From Lucifuga dentata (lineage: Eukaryota; Chordata; Actinopteri; Ophidiiformes; Bythitidae): a DNA stretch of 64,000 nt. This document shows, one piece after another, positions 60,951 to 64,000 of the stretch. How positions within the stretch are numbered: position 1 is the first letter of the stretch; the number at the start of each line of letters is the position of its first letter. Position numbers and translations under genes: made by a program. The notes under the pieces were generated by a model. The model had not been told where the DNA came from. It saw only the letters and a list, made by a program, of their open reading frames with translations, and ran no database searches. The stretch spans positions 1 through 64,000 of the forward strand of contig VXCM01000046.1 of assembly GCA_014773175.1 (NCBI GenBank), read 5' to 3'.

Positions 60951-63900
60951 GCTGAAAACAGACTAATTTTTCATCTAAATCCAGGGCTCCTGAGAAATCA
61001 TTGCCTCAATCAAACTGATCATGAAGAATCTCTCCTTAATCTTTTGAAGGAGATGCAGGATATTTGTAAATAAGAACATTAATGATTTATCTTAATTTTT
61101 TTTCCCATCTCACACCTTCTGGAGCGCATGTCTCTTCTCCACGATAATAACAGCAAAAAGAGTAGAGAAGACTCCGCAGAGAAGCGTGCTGTCCCACATC
61201 TGAGCCACTTGCAGGAAATCTGTCAGGCCAGCAACAGCTGACTGACACAGCTAGATCACGACACAAACAAGGAGAGAATCAGAGCACAAGAAAATAAACC
61301 TTTCTCTATAAAGTGCAAGAATATTGAAAGCAAACAAATTCTCCTGCAGGAACAGTAAAGATTGATGATCTGCTATAACTACAATTACAACAGCAAACCA
61401 AAGTTCCTGTTGTAGTGACAGTGAGAAGATTTTTGCAGAAATGCATTGTAGAGTTAAATAATAAAAAGCAAAAGCATTTGATCCACAGAAACAAATAAAC
61501 CTAATTAATGTACAAATACCACATCGACACACTGGTGAAAATGCATCAACGTACCTGTTTTCCCTCCTCTGGCTCCTTCCTAAGGTGGCGAGCCAAGAGC
61601 TCAATGATCTTCTGGAAGATGTTGGCCACCACACCCAGAATGACCTCCGCCGGGTCCTCCTGACCTTCCTGGACCTGATCCTCAGATCCAAAACTGTCCA
61701 CAACCTCTTTCAATACAGGCAGCATTGTGGGAATACACAGGTAGCCCTCCTCTGGAAGCACAATGGAAAACAATATTGATTAAAAAGTTGATTTAAGTGA
61801 AGCAAGCACTTCTGTTACATTACCTCTAAATAAATAAATCAATGAATAAAACCAAATAGTTGATGTCTTTTAAATCTGCGTGTGGCGTGAACTCACCTGA
61901 CAGCAGGATGAGGGAGCACAGATGGAGGATTTGACCCTTAAACGTCTCATCGCCCAAACCCACGAGAAAAACATCTCGACACGCTGTCAGGAAGCTCTGG
62001 TAAAATGCATGACCATAACATAGTAGGAAAATCTTTCACACTTAAAAAAAAAAAAAAANCCCTCAGGGCTGCAGAATTAAAAGCTCAGGCCCGTTTCACA
62101 ACGTTCAACCTGATAACGGCAGGAGAAGCCATCTACAATCTCTCATCGCTACTTGAATAAGAGCTCAAATGCAGGGATTATGGAAGCAGCGATATGGTGA
62201 ATTAAGACTAATGGCACAAATAAGTAAACACCCATTTGAGTATCTATGGCAGCATGGGCATGAGGAGATCAAATTCGGGGTGTGAGTGGACAACAGCACT
62301 CAAAATATTCCGAGCGGAACTGAAAATCCTGGAAAGAGGAGGCAAAAACCACAAAACTTAATGTCCTGTGTAGCAACACAGTGCTATCTGAGCATAAGAG
62401 GGTTTTAGGGTAGAAACGAGTTGTAACAAGCGCTAGATAAAACTTTAATGAGGTCATTTATGTAGAAAGATGTGTCACTGAGTGCCAAAAACCTGGATTT
62501 GCCTGTGTATATTTCAGACAAAAACCACATGGCGAAAAGTGAGCGTGAGAGGTTACGTTTACCGATCCGAGACATATGAAGCTCAGCTCACCTCGGTTAT
62601 CTGTCTGGCCAGGGACTGTGACTTGTCTGAATCCGCCGCGCCATCACTGCTACGTTTAGCCAGGAAGGGCAACACCGTCTCAGCCACCCATGCAGCCACG
62701 TACTCCATGGAGAGCAAGTAGTCACGGCCCTCTGAGGACTAGAAGAGAGACAAATGGTTGATTTTCCTTACTTTAACTTGATTTTGTATAGCCATTTATA
62801 AGCATTTAGACACAAAGAACAACAAAAAAAAGGCTTTTAGAGCATGGCTCCGTCTTGCCAGTAGATTTGCTCAGTAAATCTGGTTGTACTGTGCAGCTCC
62901 AGAATGTGAAGGAGCGTAACAGTGAATGTGAAGCATTGCATTGCTGGATAACAGGAAGCATGCCTGCTGGAACACGAGCGAGCACACTGATAAGTGAAAA
63001 GTGGAATGAGAGGAAAGGATTTGGAGGAAAATGTCAGATGCAAAAGGCAGAGGAACTCACACAGTGCTGCAGGTGTGCACAGAGACAGCTGTGGTACATG
63101 AAGGCTTTCAGCGCAGTGTCCACGCTGGGACTTTTCGGGTCTTCAGCGGTGGAGCTGAGGTGAGTGTGGAGCACCGACTGTTGAGAGAAAGACACACAAA
63201 TTCATCTATATGCTGAATGTATCAATTCCAAAAATAATCAAGCTGGGATACATGGATAGATATAGAGTAAAAATCTGACCCCGGTCTTTTAAAAGGAGCA
63301 TACCGGCCATTTTGCAAGTTTGAGCCTAATATATTAAATTTTCATACATGTTACGTTACTGACACTCATTCCCCAAATGATAAAACTGTATTTCAGCTTT
63401 CCTGAAAATCTCTTAATCTTTCAAACTCAAATACTCAAGCGATACACCCACCTTAAAAATCAATGTTTTACCTGCTAATAGTTACGCAGCCTTACGAAGT
63501 CACGGTCGTTTAAATTTTTCGATAAATGCAGGTTTTCTTTTGGGACTATATTCCCCGGTGGAGACATACATTCACTCTNTTTTCGATAAATGCAGGTTTT
63601 CTTTTGGGACTATATTCCCCGGTGGAGACATACATTCACTCTGCGTTTTTTTTATTGCACTTAAACAGTAAAATTATGTAACTTTGAAAACAACAAGATG
63701 AAAAATTAAATGAAAATTGAATGTACAGGCTCAAACATGCAAAATGGCTGGTATGGTCCTTTAAGCATAACAGTAATGATGGTAGAGAACGTACCCTCCA
63801 GTGTCCTAGCACTGTATGAAGCTGCTTCAGTGGTTCCAGTTTGAGAGCCAGGACTTTCTTTCGGGTTGAACTTTGGCTGAACAGGTACTCCAGGTAAACC

Positions 63901-63968
63901 AGTGCTAGGTCCGGTTTGGCCTCCGTAGTCTCATAGATAAACACCTTTCTACTGGTATTAGCTGCGTC
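60107..63968 (-). CDS. ncapg2: ncapg2 (condensin II subunit G2), last ten coding exons
   Basis: Non-SMC HEAT-repeat subunit of condensin II, which compacts mitotic chromosomes in the nucleus. Ten exons of 174, 117, 147, 100, 197, 135, 104, 101, 100 and 52 bp join in one frame (1227 bp, 408 residues plus TAA), all with GT-AG borders and matching phases. The protein is helical and Leu-rich, as expected for a HEAT-type C-terminal region: LALVYLEYLFSQSSTRKKVL, AGLTDFLQVAQMWDSTLLCG, ILSVIKH, then IYESSMKILNDILDL at the end. The gene name rests mainly on conserved order: same strand and directly upstream of ptprn2, as in human 7q36.3. The residue-level identity was not searched. The 5' exons lie beyond the right edge. 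Confidence 0.78.
60299..60398 (-). CDS. ncapg2: ncapg2 penultimate exon
   Basis: 100 bp, (T)GQFKAGLKHAAVSVQQQIHI then HAVTAVDGGDIQ. Acceptor TTCTTTTAG, donor GTGGGT; phase 1 to 2. The frame stays open into the 140-bp intron, so intron retention would give another C-terminus. Confidence 0.82.
60521..60621 (-). CDS. ncapg2: ncapg2 exon, third from the end
   Basis: 101 bp, (R)VFLREISSSLDSEAITSLTE then LAAVLHILSVIKH. Acceptor TTTTGTTGAG, donor GTGAGC; phase 2 to 1. Confidence 0.85.
60800..60903 (-). CDS. ncapg2: ncapg2 exon, fourth from the end
   Basis: 104 bp, ISHPEEVITPESVDDMPPLS then NILLSVLLKTPPLT. Acceptor TTGCTCAAAG, donor GTAAAT; phase 0 to 2. Confidence 0.86.
61116..61250 (-). CDS. ncapg2: ncapg2 exon, fifth from the end
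   Basis: 45 codons, LCQSAVAGLTDFLQVAQMWD to VIIVEKRHALQK. Acceptor GTGATCTAG, donor GTGTGA; phase 0 to 0. Confidence 0.88.
61555..61751 (-). CDS. ncapg2: ncapg2 exon, sixth from the end
   Basis: 197 bp, (E)EGYLCIPTMLPVLKEVVDSF, an acidic stretch, then VILGVVANIFQKIIELLARH to EGKQ. Acceptor TGCTTCCAG, donor GTACGT; phase 1 to 0. Confidence 0.88.
61897..61996 (-). CDS. ncapg2: ncapg2 exon, seventh from the end
   Basis: 100 bp, SFLTACRDVFLVGLGDETFK to ILHLCSLILLS. Acceptor TTTTACCAG, donor GTGAGT; phase 0 to 1. Confidence 0.87.
61997..62591. other. ncapg2 intron
   Basis: 595 bp with a poly-A gap (N at 62059). Nothing else recognised. Confidence 0.75.
62592..62738 (-). CDS. ncapg2: ncapg2 exon, eighth from the end
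   Basis: 49 codons, SSEGRDYLLSMEYVAAWVAE to SLARQITE. Acceptor CTCTTCTAG, donor GTGAGC; phase 0 to 0. Confidence 0.87.
63061..63177 (-). CDS. ncapg2: ncapg2 exon, ninth from the end
   Basis: 39 codons, SVLHTHLSSTAEDPKSPSVD then TALKAFMYHSCLCAHLQHC. Acceptor TCTCTCAACAG, donor GTGAGT; phase 0 to 0. Confidence 0.86.
63178..63794. other. ncapg2 intron occupied by a MITE
   Basis: 617 bp, most of it MITE copy 5. Confidence 0.8.
63291..63763 (-). mobile_element. TA-flanked MITE, copy 5, internally deleted
   Basis: Inverse orientation to copies 1-4. The ends (AAGGAGCATACC, GGTATGGTCCTT) are kept, but part of the interior near the right-hand end is lost. An N at 63579 separates identical copies 63516-63578 and 63580-63642. 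Confidence 0.82.
63795..63968 (-). CDS. ncapg2: ncapg2 exon, tenth from the end
   Basis: 58 codons, DAANTSRKVFIYETTEAKPD to LHTVLGHWR. Acceptor ATCAACAACAG, donor GTACGT; phase 0 to 0. The first exon of the gene visible in the window. Confidence 0.85.
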
Positions 63969-64000
63969 CTGTTGTTGATAAAACGACTTTATTACAACCA

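Noticed and set aside
1..64000. CRISPR arrays, bacterial operons, rRNA or intact tRNA genes
   Set aside because: None seen. The sequence is vertebrate; only tRNA-like SINE heads were found.

Overview
This window is vertebrate nuclear DNA, most likely from a ray-finned (teleost) fish. The signs are GT-AG spliced genes with short introns, dense CA/TG microsatellites, fish-type SINE, LINE and MITE debris, and a tandem ncapg2 - ptprn2 gene order that matches human 7q36.3. It is a draft assembly. It carries 22 single-N gaps: 11 sit between two near-identical direct copies of flanking sequence (61-243 bp, probably unmerged contig-end overlaps) and 11 sit in homopolymers or simple repeats.

Layout. 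(1) Positions 1-8391 hold a nearly complete Ty3/gypsy LTR retrotransposon on the + strand: the last 40 bp of its 5' LTR, a tRNA-His-type primer-binding site, gag, a -1 frameshift signal, pol (protease, reverse transcriptase, RNase H, integrase) and a 991-bp 3' LTR. (2) Positions 8392-24984 are AT-rich non-coding DNA with MITEs and microsatellites, read as a large ptprn2 intron. (3) Positions 24985-57006, minus strand, hold the first ten coding exons of ptprn2 (phogrin/IA-2beta), covering the signal peptide and most of the luminal ectodomain. Every splice phase agrees. The membrane and phosphatase exons were not found and should lie to the left. (4) Positions 57007-60106 are the intergenic space. 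It holds a probable ptprn2 promoter with a near-consensus RE1/REST site and a perfect CRE, then a MITE and a tRNA-derived SINE. (5) Positions 60107-63968, minus strand, hold the last ten coding exons of a gene assigned to ncapg2 (condensin II subunit G2), ending at a stop codon; the 5' part is beyond the right edge.

ptprn2 encodes a dense-core-vesicle membrane protein and ncapg2 a chromosome-condensation HEAT protein. They are neighbours by conserved synteny, not by shared pathway.

The most unusual observation is in the 3' LTR. It contains two short exons separated by a GT-AG intron and, about 170 bp further on, an exact intron-free copy of the same two exons joined at the splice junction. 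This is a fossil of a spliced retroelement RNA copied back into its own LTR. Other notable points are a compact -1 frameshift signal at the gag stop, an unannotated splice-compatible minus-strand ORF inside ptprn2 intron 1, and the RE1/CRE pair upstream of ptprn2.
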